A DNA stretch of 64,000 bases from Candidatus Electrothrix scaldis (GTDB lineage Bacteria > Desulfobacterota > Desulfobulbia > Desulfobulbales > Desulfobulbaceae), in contig CP138355.1 of the NCBI GenBank assembly GCA_033584155.1, forward strand, positions 1,813,501-1,877,500, read 5' to 3'. Of the stretch, positions 52,901-61,671 are shown in pieces (within the stretch, counting starts at the first letter, position 1; each line of letters starts with the position of its first letter). Below the pieces are notes generated by a model. It made no database searches. It was not told the DNA's origin and saw nothing but the letters and a program-made list of their open reading frames with translations. Position numbers and translations under genes: made by a program.

Positions 52901-54410
52901 ATATGCGAACGCTCTCGGTAACTACGCTTGGTTTCTGCATGATCAGAAGAAAGATTACTCCGCAGCTGAAGCAATGTACCTCCGGGCTTTAGAGGTACAC
53001 CCTGTCTCTGTTAATATTTTTAATAATTATGCTATATTATTGGATGAGCGGAAAAAGGATTATGCGGCGGCTGAAGTCATGTACAAGCGGGCGATTGAGG
53101 CCGAACCAAAGTTTGCGCGAGCTCTCAGCAACTATGCCAATTTTTTAGCTGATCAGAAAAAGGATTATGCGGCGGCTGAAGTCATGTACAAGCGGGCGAT
53201 TGAGGCCGAACCAAAGTTTGCGCGAGCTCTCAGCAACTATGCCAATTTTTTAGCTGATCAGAAGAAGGATTATGCGGCGGCTGAAGTCATGTACAAGCGG
53301 GCGATTGAGGCGAAACCAAAGTTTGCGAGAGCTCTCGGCAACTACGCCAATTTTCTGGCTGATCAGAAGAAGGACTACGCGGCAGCGGAAGCGATGTACG
53401 AGCGGGCTGTGGAGGCTGACCCGAAACAAACATGTAATCTCTGCAAATACTCTGTATTTATAGAGAACAAAAAAGAAGACTACACAGCAGCGAAAGCAAT
53501 GTACCAGCGGGCTGTAGAGGCTGATCCGAATCGTACTTGTGTTGCCTGTAAATATGCTATTTTTTTAGAGAAAAGTGATTGTGTTGCAGCGGAAGCGATG
53601 TACAAGCGGGCCGTGGAGGCCGATCCAAATCATGCGAACACTCTCGGCAGCTACGCCAATTTTCTTGCCGATCAGAAGAAAGATTATCCGGCGGCAGAGG
53701 CGATGTACGAGCGGGCCGTGGAGGCTGACTCGAAGCATGCGAGTAATCTGGGCAACTACGCCTATTTTCTGGGGTATCAGAAAAAGGATTACGCAGCAGC
53801 TCAAGCGATGTACGAGGGGGCCGTGGAGGCCGATCCGAAGCATGCGCGTAATCTTGGCAACTACGCCGTCTTTCTGAAGAATCAGAAGCAGGATTACGTA
53901 GCGGCGGAAGCGATGTACGAGCGGGCCGTGGAGGCTGATCCGAAACATGCGCGTAATCTTGCTGGCTACGCTATTCTTCTGGATGTGTACAAAAAAGATT
54001 ATGCGGCAGCGGAAAAGATGTATCAACGCTCTCTTGAGGCAGCACCGGAGAATGCAAATTGCCTCGGCAACTATACACGACTGCTTTTCCTGGGGGGAGA
54101 TAAAACCAAGGCCGTCGAAATGCTCGAACAGGCAGAGCGGCATCAGGAAAAACATCCCCCGGATTTATCCGTGGAACTAGCCTTCTACCGCTACGCCCAC
54201 TGCCAACCTCAACCCATCGACCCCCTGAAAAAACTCCTGCTGGACGGTGTGCGTTCCCTTGGCTGGAACCTGAAAGACAATGTCCGCCGCGCCGGGCAGG
54301 ACGGCCACCCCAACCCTGCACTGCTGACCGCCCTTGGCAAAGTCATCAGCGACGATGAATCACTAGAAACCTTGGAGCAATTCGAGGAATGGAGTGAAGC
54401 CAATGACTGA
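49965..54410 (+). CDS. CHAT protease - P-loop NTPase - TPR protein
   Basis: 1481 residues from ATG 49965 (GCGAGG site); an in-frame TTG at 49944 is less likely. CHAT domain (about 90-320): HLSCHG with His206 and FLSACHSA with Cys251 form the caspase-like dyad. NACHT/AP-type ATPase: YAIGGSGKSSLAARI (Lys404), RILLVLDDLEQH (Walker B), RLLLTSRYKF (sensor). A helical region is followed by about 13 TPR-like units of 35 residues (about 940-1400, consensus DYAAAEAMYERAVEADPKHARNLGNYA). Units at 53057-53161 and 53162-53266 are identical but for one base. Architecture is that of STAND-type bacterial conflict or cell-suicide sensors: TPR senses, NTPase switches, CHAT cuts. The trigger is unknown. Confidence 0.85.
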   Translation: MELTVNIIEQKLVCTFGERPAVSVKLTDTLIAELQACCDQYHDLQKSDDTAALLAIGQTLFALINTQPAETQSWLNATGSRCLTVFSDANPTPEQQLLLHLPWEVLAENNQFFTDDVVPFEVIRRVGQPSSAPLQPRYKDLTLAFMAADPGLNSGLNYEAEERAIFTATRNHRNLNLLVDESGNLEELSRRLSEAGHCDVLHLSCHGSFDAERGFVLHLEDDHFGLMTATAHDFGRLRLHEQFSTLFLSACHSANHQDKHSLMIDLARLGIANIVGWDGAVADEDATVFAEYFYQALQRQATVPDACARARQALLQKGYTHWHLGRCCLSAQGGEPLVSRAKPKSQRRKGRPCHELLDKEKQEVRVASRETFVGRRRQTREALRVFAEQEYAGVLLYAIGGSGKSSLAARIADRLEPTFKAAVLYRNYQPFDVLQTLGTAARGTKEGVDFPKLIAQIQEQPEDFKDVLIDLLEGVFDQQRILLVLDDLEQHVLEELAGDRKEVEVKSEYQATLTAIIEAFDEADTESRLLLTSRYKFVVQNRFGVDVAARLKAINVPDMTETELKKHWLALQETAQGEREEGEQDNQYLQRIYDAGKGNPGLQHLLFQPLLKGETVALDRALERIGDYRATQMGQSDSSVDDLDKYLQRIALEVYSRALSDTELQLLRLLALFDFPVPEELLLQAGPKVGIADPAAALQRLDNFGLLNHWSEKGLEEHVSCYGLAEKVVEPLGQKDRNDLAKICAPLLWRIWFKDFLDEYAVPETETLKESVEFVISQDFDFLHYCPICKAGQLPLSGETDQRRIAALHRLCIRNSLADWEKNGFEEDTFINSLELSLSLNVFEKIAASSTVLERLSTVRFEEWHKFFLEDLVKWRKKVKEHPQSVLADIFQQFSGNNELVRQACSLLFGELDRTTENVLQEADLTDKENRLNTALQLAKTDKEKAIAYGNYAIFLAGQKQDYPAAEAMYERAVEADPQYANALGNYAWFLHDQKKDYSAAEAMYLRALEVHPVSVNIFNNYAILLDERKKDYAAAEVMYKRAIEAEPKFARALSNYANFLADQKKDYAAAEVMYKRAIEAEPKFARALSNYANFLADQKKDYAAAEVMYKRAIEAKPKFARALGNYANFLADQKKDYAAAEAMYERAVEADPKQTCNLCKYSVFIENKKEDYTAAKAMYQRAVEADPNRTCVACKYAIFLEKSDCVAAEAMYKRAVEADPNHANTLGSYANFLADQKKDYPAAEAMYERAVEADSKHASNLGNYAYFLGYQKKDYAAAQAMYEGAVEADPKHARNLGNYAVFLKNQKQDYVAAEAMYERAVEADPKHARNLAGYAILLDVYKKDYAAAEKMYQRSLEAAPENANCLGNYTRLLFLGGDKTKAVEMLEQAERHQEKHPPDLSVELAFYRYAHCQPQPIDPLKKLLLDGVRSLGWNLKDNVRRAGQDGHPNPALLTALGKVISDDESLETLEQFEEWSEAND

Positions 54411-54774
54411 AATAGAATTTCGTCTCCCCAAAGATAACTCGGCTCTGGAAGCCGCTGTCGCAGAATTCATTCAAGCTGAGTTCAAGCAGACCGCGCAGTT
54501 CACCCCGGAACCGCAGCCCGATGGAGAGCATAAAGATAAAGGCTTGTTAGATATAGCCTGGCAGTTGGTTGTAATTGCGGCTACCATTGAAGGCTCGCTT
54601 CAGTTTGCCGAGCGGGCAAAGCGGATGGAGCGGGTTAAAAAGCTGCTGGCCGTCATTCAGACCAGCGGAAAACCTGTCTATCTCAAGGTTCGCGGCAAGG
54701 TCATTGATCTGTCCAAACAATCTGTGGACAAAATCATGGACTTACTGGCCGGGGATGACGATGATCAGCAGTAA
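54403..54774 (+). CDS. Small CHAT-associated protein, EACC1-like
   Basis: 123 residues from ATG 54403, overlapping the CHAT gene stop by 8 bp. A short N-terminal beta segment, a hydrophobic helix (LLDIAWQLVVIAATIEGSL), then a charged helix and KPVYLKVRGKVIDLSKQSVDKIMDLL. This resembles the small effector-associated constant component (EACC1) often coded beside CHAT and other effector-NTPase genes. The resemblance is from memory and needs testing. Confidence 0.5.
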   Translation: MTEIEFRLPKDNSALEAAVAEFIQAEFKQTAQFTPEPQPDGEHKDKGLLDIAWQLVVIAATIEGSLQFAERAKRMERVKKLLAVIQTSGKPVYLKVRGKVIDLSKQSVDKIMDLLAGDDDDQQ

Positions 54775-54792
54775 CAGCGCGAGAGACTGAAC

Positions 54793-55770
54793 ATGCCAAC
54801 CCGAAAACTTGTCAGCTTTGACTGGGCCATGAAAAAGCTCCTGCGGAGCAAGGCCAACTTTGACATCCTGGAAGGTTTCCTCAGCGAACTCCTGAAAGAG
54901 GATATCCACATCCTGGAGATCCTGGAAAGCGAAAGCAATAAGGAGGAACAACAGGACAAGTTTAACCGGGTGGATCTGAAGGTCAGAAACCAGGACAATG
55001 AGCTGGTCATCATTGAGGTGCAGTATGACCGCGAGCTTGATTACCTCCAACGTATTCTCTTCAGTACTGCCAAGGTCATTACTGAGCACCTCAGTGAGGG
55101 CGATCCGTATTCCTCTGTGTCTAAGGTGATTTCGGTTAATATTCTCTATTTCGATCTCGGCCAGGGCACAGATTATGTCTATCATGGCTCAACATCTTTT
55201 CAGGGTATTCATAATCAGGATATCCTTCAGCTCTCGGAAAGCCAGAAAAAGATGTATCAGAAAAAAGAGGTGCATCTGATTTTTCCTGAATACTATCTCA
55301 TCAAAATTAATAGCTTTGATGATATTGCCAAGGACAGCCTGGACGAGTGGATCTATTTTCTCAAAAATGAGGAGATTAAAGAGGAGTTTCGGGCCAAGGG
55401 ACTGGAAAAGGCCAAGCATGAACTGGACATTATGAAGCTCCCTGAAAAGGAACAGCGGGCCTATGAACGCTATCGGGATAACCTCCATTATCAGGCCAGC
55501 ATGTTTGAGACGTCTTATACGGCTGCTATTCTGGAAGGACGGAGAGAAGGTCTGAAAGAAGGAAAGCTTGAAGGTCTGAAGGAAGGTAAGCTGGAAGGAA
55601 TCAAGGAAGGGAAGCAAGAAGGTATAAAGGAAGGCGAGAAGAAGAAGGCCATGCAGATTGCCCGCAAACTTCTTACAACAGGTGAGTTGGATGTCCAGAG
55701 TATCGCAGCTATGACAGAGTTGAGTGAAGAAGAGGTAAACGCATTGAAAAATAAAGAGGAAAATATATGA
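54793..55770 (+). CDS. Rpn/YhgA-like PD-(D/E)XK nuclease family protein
   Basis: 325 residues. SFDWAMKKLLRSKANFDILEGFLSELL start, then NRVDLKVRNQDNELVIIEVQYDRE with the PD-(D/E)XK Asp...Glu-x-Gln motif (Asp56-equivalent, EVQ), as in recombination-promoting nucleases. The C-terminus has KEGKLEG/KEGKQEG repeats typical of this family, made of near-identical 24-bp DNA units prone to slippage. It follows the EACC1-like gene by 18 bp and may belong to the same conflict cassette. Confidence 0.85.
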   Translation: MPTRKLVSFDWAMKKLLRSKANFDILEGFLSELLKEDIHILEILESESNKEEQQDKFNRVDLKVRNQDNELVIIEVQYDRELDYLQRILFSTAKVITEHLSEGDPYSSVSKVISVNILYFDLGQGTDYVYHGSTSFQGIHNQDILQLSESQKKMYQKKEVHLIFPEYYLIKINSFDDIAKDSLDEWIYFLKNEEIKEEFRAKGLEKAKHELDIMKLPEKEQRAYERYRDNLHYQASMFETSYTAAILEGRREGLKEGKLEGLKEGKLEGIKEGKQEGIKEGEKKKAMQIARKLLTTGELDVQSIAAMTELSEEEVNALKNKEENI

Positions 55771-55782
55771 GGGCCATTATTC

Positions 55783-57009
55783 ATGTCCTTTGAACGTTTT
55801 GTCAGCTTCCGCTATCTGCGGGCCAAGCGCAAACAAAAATTTATTTCCCTCATCTCGGTTATCTCCGTGCTCGGAGTCGCTGTCGGGGTAATGGCCCTGA
55901 TCGTGGTGCTCTCCGTCTATACCGGTTTTACCGAGGGGCTACGGGATCAGATTATCGGCATCAATGCCCATGTTATGATCCATCGACCGGGCAGTGGGAT
56001 TGCTGATCCTCAGCAACTGAAACAGGATGTCGAATCGGTCAATGGGGTCCAGGCTGCTACCCCGAATATCTACGCCCAGGCCCTGATCACCTCGGGGCAA
56101 TATTCCTCAGGCATAGCAGTGCGCGGAATTGATCCTGCCACTGCGGGTCGGGTTTTTAACCTGGAAGCCAAGATGGTCAGCGGTCGTTTGATTGACTTGG
56201 CTGATACTTTCGGACTTCCTCTTATTTTTCTTGGTCAGGAGCTGGCAGCGCAGCTACGGGTGGATATGGGCTGGAAGATTCGCCTGCTTTCACCGAATGG
56301 AACGCTTACGCCTATGGGAGTACTCCCCAAGGTGCAGACCTGCGTGGTTGGCGGGATTTTTGCCACGGGTATGTATGAGTACGATTCCACCATCGGTTTT
56401 GTCAATCTGGAGACCGCGCGTCGACTGGTCGGGATAGACGGTGACGGGGTGCAGAGTCTTGAGTTACGGGTGGCTGATATTGACAAGGCTGATGCCGTGG
56501 CTGAGGCGGTGCGGCAGCATATCGGGCCTTCTTATCTGGTGCGGGATTGGAAACAGGCCAATCAAAATCTCTTTGCCGCCCTGAAGCTGGAGAAAATCGG
56601 GATTTTTATCGCCTTGGCATTGATTATTTTGGTGGCCTCCCTGAATATTATCAGCGCCCTGGTCATGGTGGTGATGGAGAAAAATAAGGATATTGCCATC
56701 CTTAAATCTATGGGGGCCAAGACAGGCTCTATCATGCGTATTTTTTTCTATCAGGGGGCGGTGATCGGCATAACCGGTACCGTACTCGGAGTGGGAGCAG
56801 GCTTGGGCCTTTGTTCGCTGCTCAAGCGCTATAAGATTATCGAATTGCCCCGCAATGTTTACCCCATGTCCACCATGCCGATCAAGGTGGTTCCTGAGGA
56901 TATAGCCGTGGTCGCAATTGTCGCTGTCCTGATCACCCTGCTTGCAACCCTTTACCCCTCCTGGAAGGCATCCAGGGTCCGGCCAGCAGATGCCCTGACC
57001 TATGAGTAA
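55783..57009 (+). CDS. lolC: LolC/LolE-type lipoprotein-releasing permease
   Basis: 408 residues. RFVSFRYLRAKRKQKFISLISVISVLGVAVGVMALIVVLSV start, a large periplasmic domain, and three C-terminal membrane helices (ALIILVASLNIISALVMVV; VIGITGTVLGVGAGLGLCSLL; DIAVVAIVAVLITLLATLYPSWKASRVRPADALTYE). Single gene for both LolC and LolE roles here. Extracts lipoproteins from the inner membrane. Confidence 0.92.
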   Translation: MSFERFVSFRYLRAKRKQKFISLISVISVLGVAVGVMALIVVLSVYTGFTEGLRDQIIGINAHVMIHRPGSGIADPQQLKQDVESVNGVQAATPNIYAQALITSGQYSSGIAVRGIDPATAGRVFNLEAKMVSGRLIDLADTFGLPLIFLGQELAAQLRVDMGWKIRLLSPNGTLTPMGVLPKVQTCVVGGIFATGMYEYDSTIGFVNLETARRLVGIDGDGVQSLELRVADIDKADAVAEAVRQHIGPSYLVRDWKQANQNLFAALKLEKIGIFIALALIILVASLNIISALVMVVMEKNKDIAILKSMGAKTGSIMRIFFYQGAVIGITGTVLGVGAGLGLCSLLKRYKIIELPRNVYPMSTMPIKVVPEDIAVVAIVAVLITLLATLYPSWKASRVRPADALTYE

Positions 57010-57083
57010 GCACGTTGCCAATAACGCCGCCCCTGGGGGCGGGGTGTTAATTGAAAATATTTTACTGTTATGCCGCAAGCAGC

Positions 57084-57107
57084 GGGGTATCAGACCCGGA
57101 GCTTTGC
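57084..57107. repeat. GTATCAGACC repeat, copy before lolD
   Basis: GGTATCAGACCCGGAGCTTTGC region, matching 39514-39535. A GC-rich hairpin (57025-57048) lies just before. The repeat supplies the GGAG that serves as ribosome site for lolD. Confidence 0.65.
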
Positions 57108-57108
57108 G

Positions 57109-57792
57109 ATGAAGAAAGAAGGAAATCTCCTCCTTCAGGCTGTTAATATCCATAAGAGCTACGGATCCGAGGATAATCCGGTCCAGGTCCTGCGCCGGGT
57201 GAATCTGGAAATCACGCCCGGAGAAATGCTGGCCATTGTCGGTGCCTCAGGGTCCGGGAAGACCACCCTGCTCCAGATTCTGGGTAGCCTTGATGTCCCG
57301 GATAAGGGTGGGCTCTGGTTCACAGGTCAGGACCTGACAGGTTTTTCAGAGAATCGTCTGGCCACGCACCGGAATAAAAATATCGGGTTTATCTTTCAGT
57401 TTCATTATCTTCTCCCGGAATTTTCAGCCCTGGAGAATGTTATGATGCCTGGTTTGATTTCCGGTCTGGCAGAGAAAGACCTGCTGGAGGATGCGCATCA
57501 GCTCCTCAAGCAGGTGGGGCTGGGGCACCGCATCAAGCATCGTAGTGGTGAGCTGTCCGGTGGAGAGCAACAACGGGTGGCCCTGGCCAGGGCACTTATC
57601 ATGCGCCCCACGCTCCTGCTGGCTGATGAGCCCACCGGAAATTTGGATTCGGCCAGTGGGCAACAGGTTTTTGCCTTGCTGACGGAGTTGTGCCAGACCC
57701 GTTCTATGTCCGTGGTCATGGTGACCCATAATATGGAATTGGCTGAGGCGATGGACCGCTGCCTTACTCTGAAAGACGGAAGGCTAGAGTAA
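57109..57792 (+). CDS. lolD: LolD lipoprotein-releasing ATPase
   Basis: 227 residues from ATG 57109. Walker A GASGSGKTTLLQ, Q-loop FQFHYLLPEFSALENVMMP, signature LSGGEQQRVALARAL, Walker B LLLADEPTGNLD. Powers LolC/E. The frame is open upstream through the repeat to 57070, but that extension is repeat-derived. Confidence 0.95.
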   Translation: MKKEGNLLLQAVNIHKSYGSEDNPVQVLRRVNLEITPGEMLAIVGASGSGKTTLLQILGSLDVPDKGGLWFTGQDLTGFSENRLATHRNKNIGFIFQFHYLLPEFSALENVMMPGLISGLAEKDLLEDAHQLLKQVGLGHRIKHRSGELSGGEQQRVALARALIMRPTLLLADEPTGNLDSASGQQVFALLTELCQTRSMSVVMVTHNMELAEAMDRCLTLKDGRLE

Positions 57793-57902
57793 GGACAGGT
57801 GCAGGGCTCCTTTACCTGCACGGAAAAAGCGCGAAAGAATACCCAAAAAGATCAGGAAAGCTATGTTGGATTTCGGAGGTATTGGGTTATTCGTTGTTTT
57901 TG

Positions 57903-57932
57903 TTGATTTCTTCTGTTCAGAAGCAGTATACT
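57903..57932 (+). promoter_or_regulatory. Candidate promoter for lon
   Basis: TTGATT (57903-57908), 18-bp spacer, TATACT (57927-57932), 76 bp before the lon start. No heat-shock operator was identified. Confidence 0.5.
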
Positions 57933-58008
57933 GTCAAAGTGCATAAGAAGAGATGAACGAACAATGTGGTTCCATCAAACGATAAAAAGGTGAATTACCG
58001 GAGAATAC

Positions 58009-60387
58009 ATGGACGATCAATCACAAAATAAGAATACACCGCAAGATCCAACCTTGCTGCCTATACCGAAAGAACTGCCCATTCTTCCGCTGCATGGATT
58101 TGTTTTCTTTCCAGGTATGGGGTTTCCTCTCCAGATTGCCAGTGCCACCTCTAAACAATTGGTGGATGAGGCCCTGGAAGGAGATCGGATGGTTGGGCTG
58201 GTGCTTTGTCATAAACAACAGGTCGGCGATGATGATACCATTACCAGCGAGGACCTGCATCGTGTCGGGGCAGTGGGCTATGTTCACAAAGTATCCAAGA
58301 CAGAAGAGGGATATTATCAAGTATTGGTGAGCGGTATTCATAAGCTCAGCGTTGATAAGTTCACTCAGGAAACGCCCTATATTAGGGGGGAAATTAGCAT
58401 CCTTCCTATGCAGGTCAAGGATCAGGATAGTCAGACCGATGCCTTGGTTCTCGGAATCCGTAATGAGTTCAAAAAACTCGGCGAGCTTATTAATCTGCCT
58501 GCGGAAATTATGGCAACTATGGATGCCATTACCGATCCTTTTCACGTCGGGTACTTGGTCACCTCGCAGTTGAATCTTCGGGTCAATAAAGAGCAGGAGA
58601 TCCTTGAAATCGTCGAGGTTAATCTGATGTTGCATCGGGTGGCCCGTGAGTTGAATCGACGGGTAAGCACTGCTGAGATGAGTAATAAGCTGCAGGAAGA
58701 TATCAAAAAAGATATGGACAGCAAGCAGCGTGAGTTCTTCCTCAGACAGCAGATGCAGGCCATTCGTAAGGAATTGGGCGAAGAGTCTGACGGTAAGGTA
58801 GAGCTTCAAGAGCTTCGAGAGCGTGCTGAGAAGGCTGGTCTGACTGAAGAAGCTATGGGCGCAGTGGAAAAAGAGCTGGTCCGTTTGGAACGAATTTCTC
58901 CCTCTTCCCCGGAATACTCTGTTTCCCGCAATTATATTGACTGGATTCTTGATCTTCCTTGGTCTGTTTCCACGGAAGATACTCTGGATTTCAATAAGGC
59001 TGAAGCTGACTTGGAAGACGAGCATTACGGTCTTGAGAAAATCAAAAAGAGGATCCTGGAGTTCCTGGCTGTTCGTAAGCTGAAAAATGATATCCACGGC
59101 CCGATCCTCTGTTTGGCCGGTCCTCCAGGCGTTGGTAAAACCTCGCTGGGCCAGTCCATCGCCCGTACTATGGGGCGAAAGTTTTCCCGTATGGCCTTGG
59201 GCGGTATGCGGGATGAGGCCGAGATTCGCGGGCACCGTCGGACCTATATCGGGGCACTGCCCGGTCGTATTATCCAGAATCTGAAAAAGGTGGGTGCCAA
59301 TAATCCGGTTATCCTTTTGGACGAGATCGACAAACTGGGCAATGATTTTCGCGGCGATCCCGCTTCTGCCCTGCTGGAGGTTCTGGACCCTGAGCAGAAC
59401 TCTACCTTTACCGATCATTATCTGGATATAGAGTTTGATCTGTCCAAGGTCATGTTTATCGCCACAGCCAATATGTTGGAGACCATTCCCGGCCCTCTGC
59501 GGGACAGGATGGAAGTCGTGCATTTGTCCAGCTATACCGAGAATGAAAAGTTGGCCATTGCTCGTAAATACCTGCTGAAAAAGCAGCTTAAGGAGCACGC
59601 GCTTACGGAAGAAAATCTGGAAATGGGAGATGACGCCTTGCTGGCCGTTATCCGCTCCTATACCAGAGAAGCGGGGGTGCGTAATCTGGAGCGTCAGTTG
59701 GCAGCTATCTGCCGTGGCGTTGCTGCGAATCTGGCCCGTGGCTGGACCGAGAAAACCGTGGTCACCGAGGACAATCTCTACGACTTCCTCGGAGTGGTCA
59801 ATTTCACCTCGGAGATGAAGGCCCGCACTTGGGGACCGGGACTTTCCACAGGCTTAGCCTGGACTCCGGTGGGTGGGCAGATTCTCTTTATTGAGAGCTC
59901 CAAGATGAAGGGAAGGGGGAATCTGGCCCTGACCGGTAAACTGGGCGATGTGATGAAGGAGTCGGCTTCTGCGGCCCTGACCTATATTCGCTCCAATGCC
60001 GAAGCCTTGGGCGTTGATGAGGATATTTTCTCCCAGATTGATATCCATGTTCACGTACCTGATGGAGCGACTCCTAAAGACGGTCCTTCTGCTGGTGTGG
60101 CAATGGTCAGTGCCCTGATTTCCGTGATTACCGGACGGGTTGTTCGTCAGGATGTGGCCATGACTGGTGAGATCACCCTGCGTGGTGATGTCCTGCCGGT
60201 TGGTGGTATCTCTGAAAAAGTTCTGGCTGCCTTACGGGCCGGAATTAAAGAGCTGGTTTTGCCGGTTCTTAATGAAAAGGATGTGCTGGAGATACCGGAA
60301 GAGATCCGAGAGGGTGTCATTTTCCATTATCCGCATACTATAGAAGAAGCTCTGGAATTTGTTCTGGAGAAAGAAACGGATAAGTAA
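58009..60387 (+). CDS. lon: Lon ATP-dependent protease
   Basis: 792 residues, CCGGAGA site. N-terminal substrate-binding domain, AAA+ module with Walker A GPPGVGKTSLGQS and Walker B ILLDEIDKLG, and the C-terminal protease with Ser in PKDGPSAGVAM and Lys in PVGGISEKVLAALRAG. Degrades misfolded and regulatory proteins, possibly antitoxins of the pairs in this window. Confidence 0.97.
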   Translation: MDDQSQNKNTPQDPTLLPIPKELPILPLHGFVFFPGMGFPLQIASATSKQLVDEALEGDRMVGLVLCHKQQVGDDDTITSEDLHRVGAVGYVHKVSKTEEGYYQVLVSGIHKLSVDKFTQETPYIRGEISILPMQVKDQDSQTDALVLGIRNEFKKLGELINLPAEIMATMDAITDPFHVGYLVTSQLNLRVNKEQEILEIVEVNLMLHRVARELNRRVSTAEMSNKLQEDIKKDMDSKQREFFLRQQMQAIRKELGEESDGKVELQELRERAEKAGLTEEAMGAVEKELVRLERISPSSPEYSVSRNYIDWILDLPWSVSTEDTLDFNKAEADLEDEHYGLEKIKKRILEFLAVRKLKNDIHGPILCLAGPPGVGKTSLGQSIARTMGRKFSRMALGGMRDEAEIRGHRRTYIGALPGRIIQNLKKVGANNPVILLDEIDKLGNDFRGDPASALLEVLDPEQNSTFTDHYLDIEFDLSKVMFIATANMLETIPGPLRDRMEVVHLSSYTENEKLAIARKYLLKKQLKEHALTEENLEMGDDALLAVIRSYTREAGVRNLERQLAAICRGVAANLARGWTEKTVVTEDNLYDFLGVVNFTSEMKARTWGPGLSTGLAWTPVGGQILFIESSKMKGRGNLALTGKLGDVMKESASAALTYIRSNAEALGVDEDIFSQIDIHVHVPDGATPKDGPSAGVAMVSALISVITGRVVRQDVAMTGEITLRGDVLPVGGISEKVLAALRAGIKELVLPVLNEKDVLEIPEEIREGVIFHYPHTIEEALEFVLEKETDK

Positions 60388-60389
60388 GA

Positions 60390-61607
60390 ATGCTTGGTTG
60401 GTTTAAGAAGAAAATCTCGCGCAAGAAGGATGAGGCAGCGGTCGAAGAGAGCGCTGTCCAAGCCGATGCTATCGAGAAGCTTGAGGCGCCTCCTGATGGT
60501 GCCGCTTCCTCGTCTTCTGTAGGGACGGAAAAAGAGCCGGATACGATCACCTCGGCTCCGGCTACCGAACCCGTTGCTTCAATGCCGGAAAAAGCAGAGG
60601 AAGCGGAGACACAGGAGGAAGAGCTTGGACAGAGTAATGCCGGGGAACAGGAGAAACCCCAGCAGCGCTCTATGTTTCAGCGTTTGCAGGCCCGTCTGGG
60701 AAAAAGTCGTAATCACTTTGTCCATCGTCTGGATAATCTCTTCCGTGGCCGGAAGAAGATTGACCAGGAGCTCTTTGATGAGCTGGAGGAAATTCTGATT
60801 ACGGCTGATCTCGGGGTCGTTACAGCGATGGAATTGCTGGATGCAGCCAAAAACAGCGTCAAGCGCCAGGAGCTCAGTGATCCCCAGGCATTGAAAGAGG
60901 TGTTGCGCGATAAGATTCTCTCTTTTCTCCAGGAGTCTGACCAAGCAGCGGAACTGGTACTGCCGGAATCCGGCCCCTTTGTTATCATGGTGGTTGGTGT
61001 GAACGGGGTGGGGAAAACCACCTCAATCGGCAAGATTGCTTCTAAATTTGCCAAGGCAGGTCAATCGGTTCTGCTGGTGGCTGGCGATACCTTCCGGGCC
61101 GCAGCCATTGATCAGCTCAAGATCTGGGGGGAACGAATCGGGGTGGAGGTAATTGCCGGGCCGCCCAAGTCTGATCCCTCCTCTGTGGTTTTTGACGGTG
61201 TGGCCAAGGGCGTGTCAAAGGGATACGACGTGGTCATCATCGACACAGCCGGTCGTCTGCATACCAGTATCAACCTGATGGAAGAGCTGAAAAAGATTAA
61301 GCGGGTCGTAGGTAAGAACCTGTCAGCAGCTCCTCATGAGGTCATGTTGGTGGTTGATGCCACCACAGGTCAGAATGCGATTTCTCAGGCCAAGATGTTT
61401 AATGAGGCTGTGGGAATTACCGGGGTAACCCTGACCAAGCTGGATGGCACAGCCAAGGGCGGCATTGTCGCCAATATCTGCCATGAACTCAAAATACCGG
61501 TTCGTTTTATTGGCATCGGCGAGCAGGTGGATGACCTGCGGGATTTCGATCCTGAAGAATTTGTTGATGCCCTGTTCAGCGTAGGGGAGGGGAGTGAAGC
61601 TGTTTGA
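60390..61607 (+). CDS. ftsY: FtsY, signal recognition particle receptor
   Basis: 405 residues, 2 bp after lon. Acidic N-terminal A-domain (about 1-85), then the NG GTPase: VVGVNGVGKTTSIGKIA, VAGDTFRAAAIDQL, VIIDTAGRLHTS, TKLDGTAKGG, GEQVDDLRDFDPEEFVDALF. Receives ribosome-SRP complexes at the membrane. Confidence 0.97.
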   Translation: MLGWFKKKISRKKDEAAVEESAVQADAIEKLEAPPDGAASSSSVGTEKEPDTITSAPATEPVASMPEKAEEAETQEEELGQSNAGEQEKPQQRSMFQRLQARLGKSRNHFVHRLDNLFRGRKKIDQELFDELEEILITADLGVVTAMELLDAAKNSVKRQELSDPQALKEVLRDKILSFLQESDQAAELVLPESGPFVIMVVGVNGVGKTTSIGKIASKFAKAGQSVLLVAGDTFRAAAIDQLKIWGERIGVEVIAGPPKSDPSSVVFDGVAKGVSKGYDVVIIDTAGRLHTSINLMEELKKIKRVVGKNLSAAPHEVMLVVDATTGQNAISQAKMFNEAVGITGVTLTKLDGTAKGGIVANICHELKIPVRFIGIGEQVDDLRDFDPEEFVDALFSVGEGSEAV

Positions 61608-61623
61608 TCAGGTCCCCTGATCA
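61605..61623 (+). terminator. Perfect dyad at the ftsY stop
   Basis: TGATCAGG TCC CCTGATCA, 8-bp arms; includes the ftsY stop codon. It has no U-tract, so it may attenuate or stabilise the mRNA 3' end. Confidence 0.4.
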
Positions 61624-61671
61624 TCCCCCCTTCCCCCCACCAAGTCCTACAACCTTTTTCTTTCCTTCCTC

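Noticed and set aside
57070-57108. Upstream start for lolD
   Set aside because: The extension lies within a repeat also found before tolR and adds residues not expected in LolD.
58021-59598. 525-codon antisense frame opposite lon
   Set aside because: Mirrors the codon bias of lon; no domain or signal, and lon is intact on the other strand.
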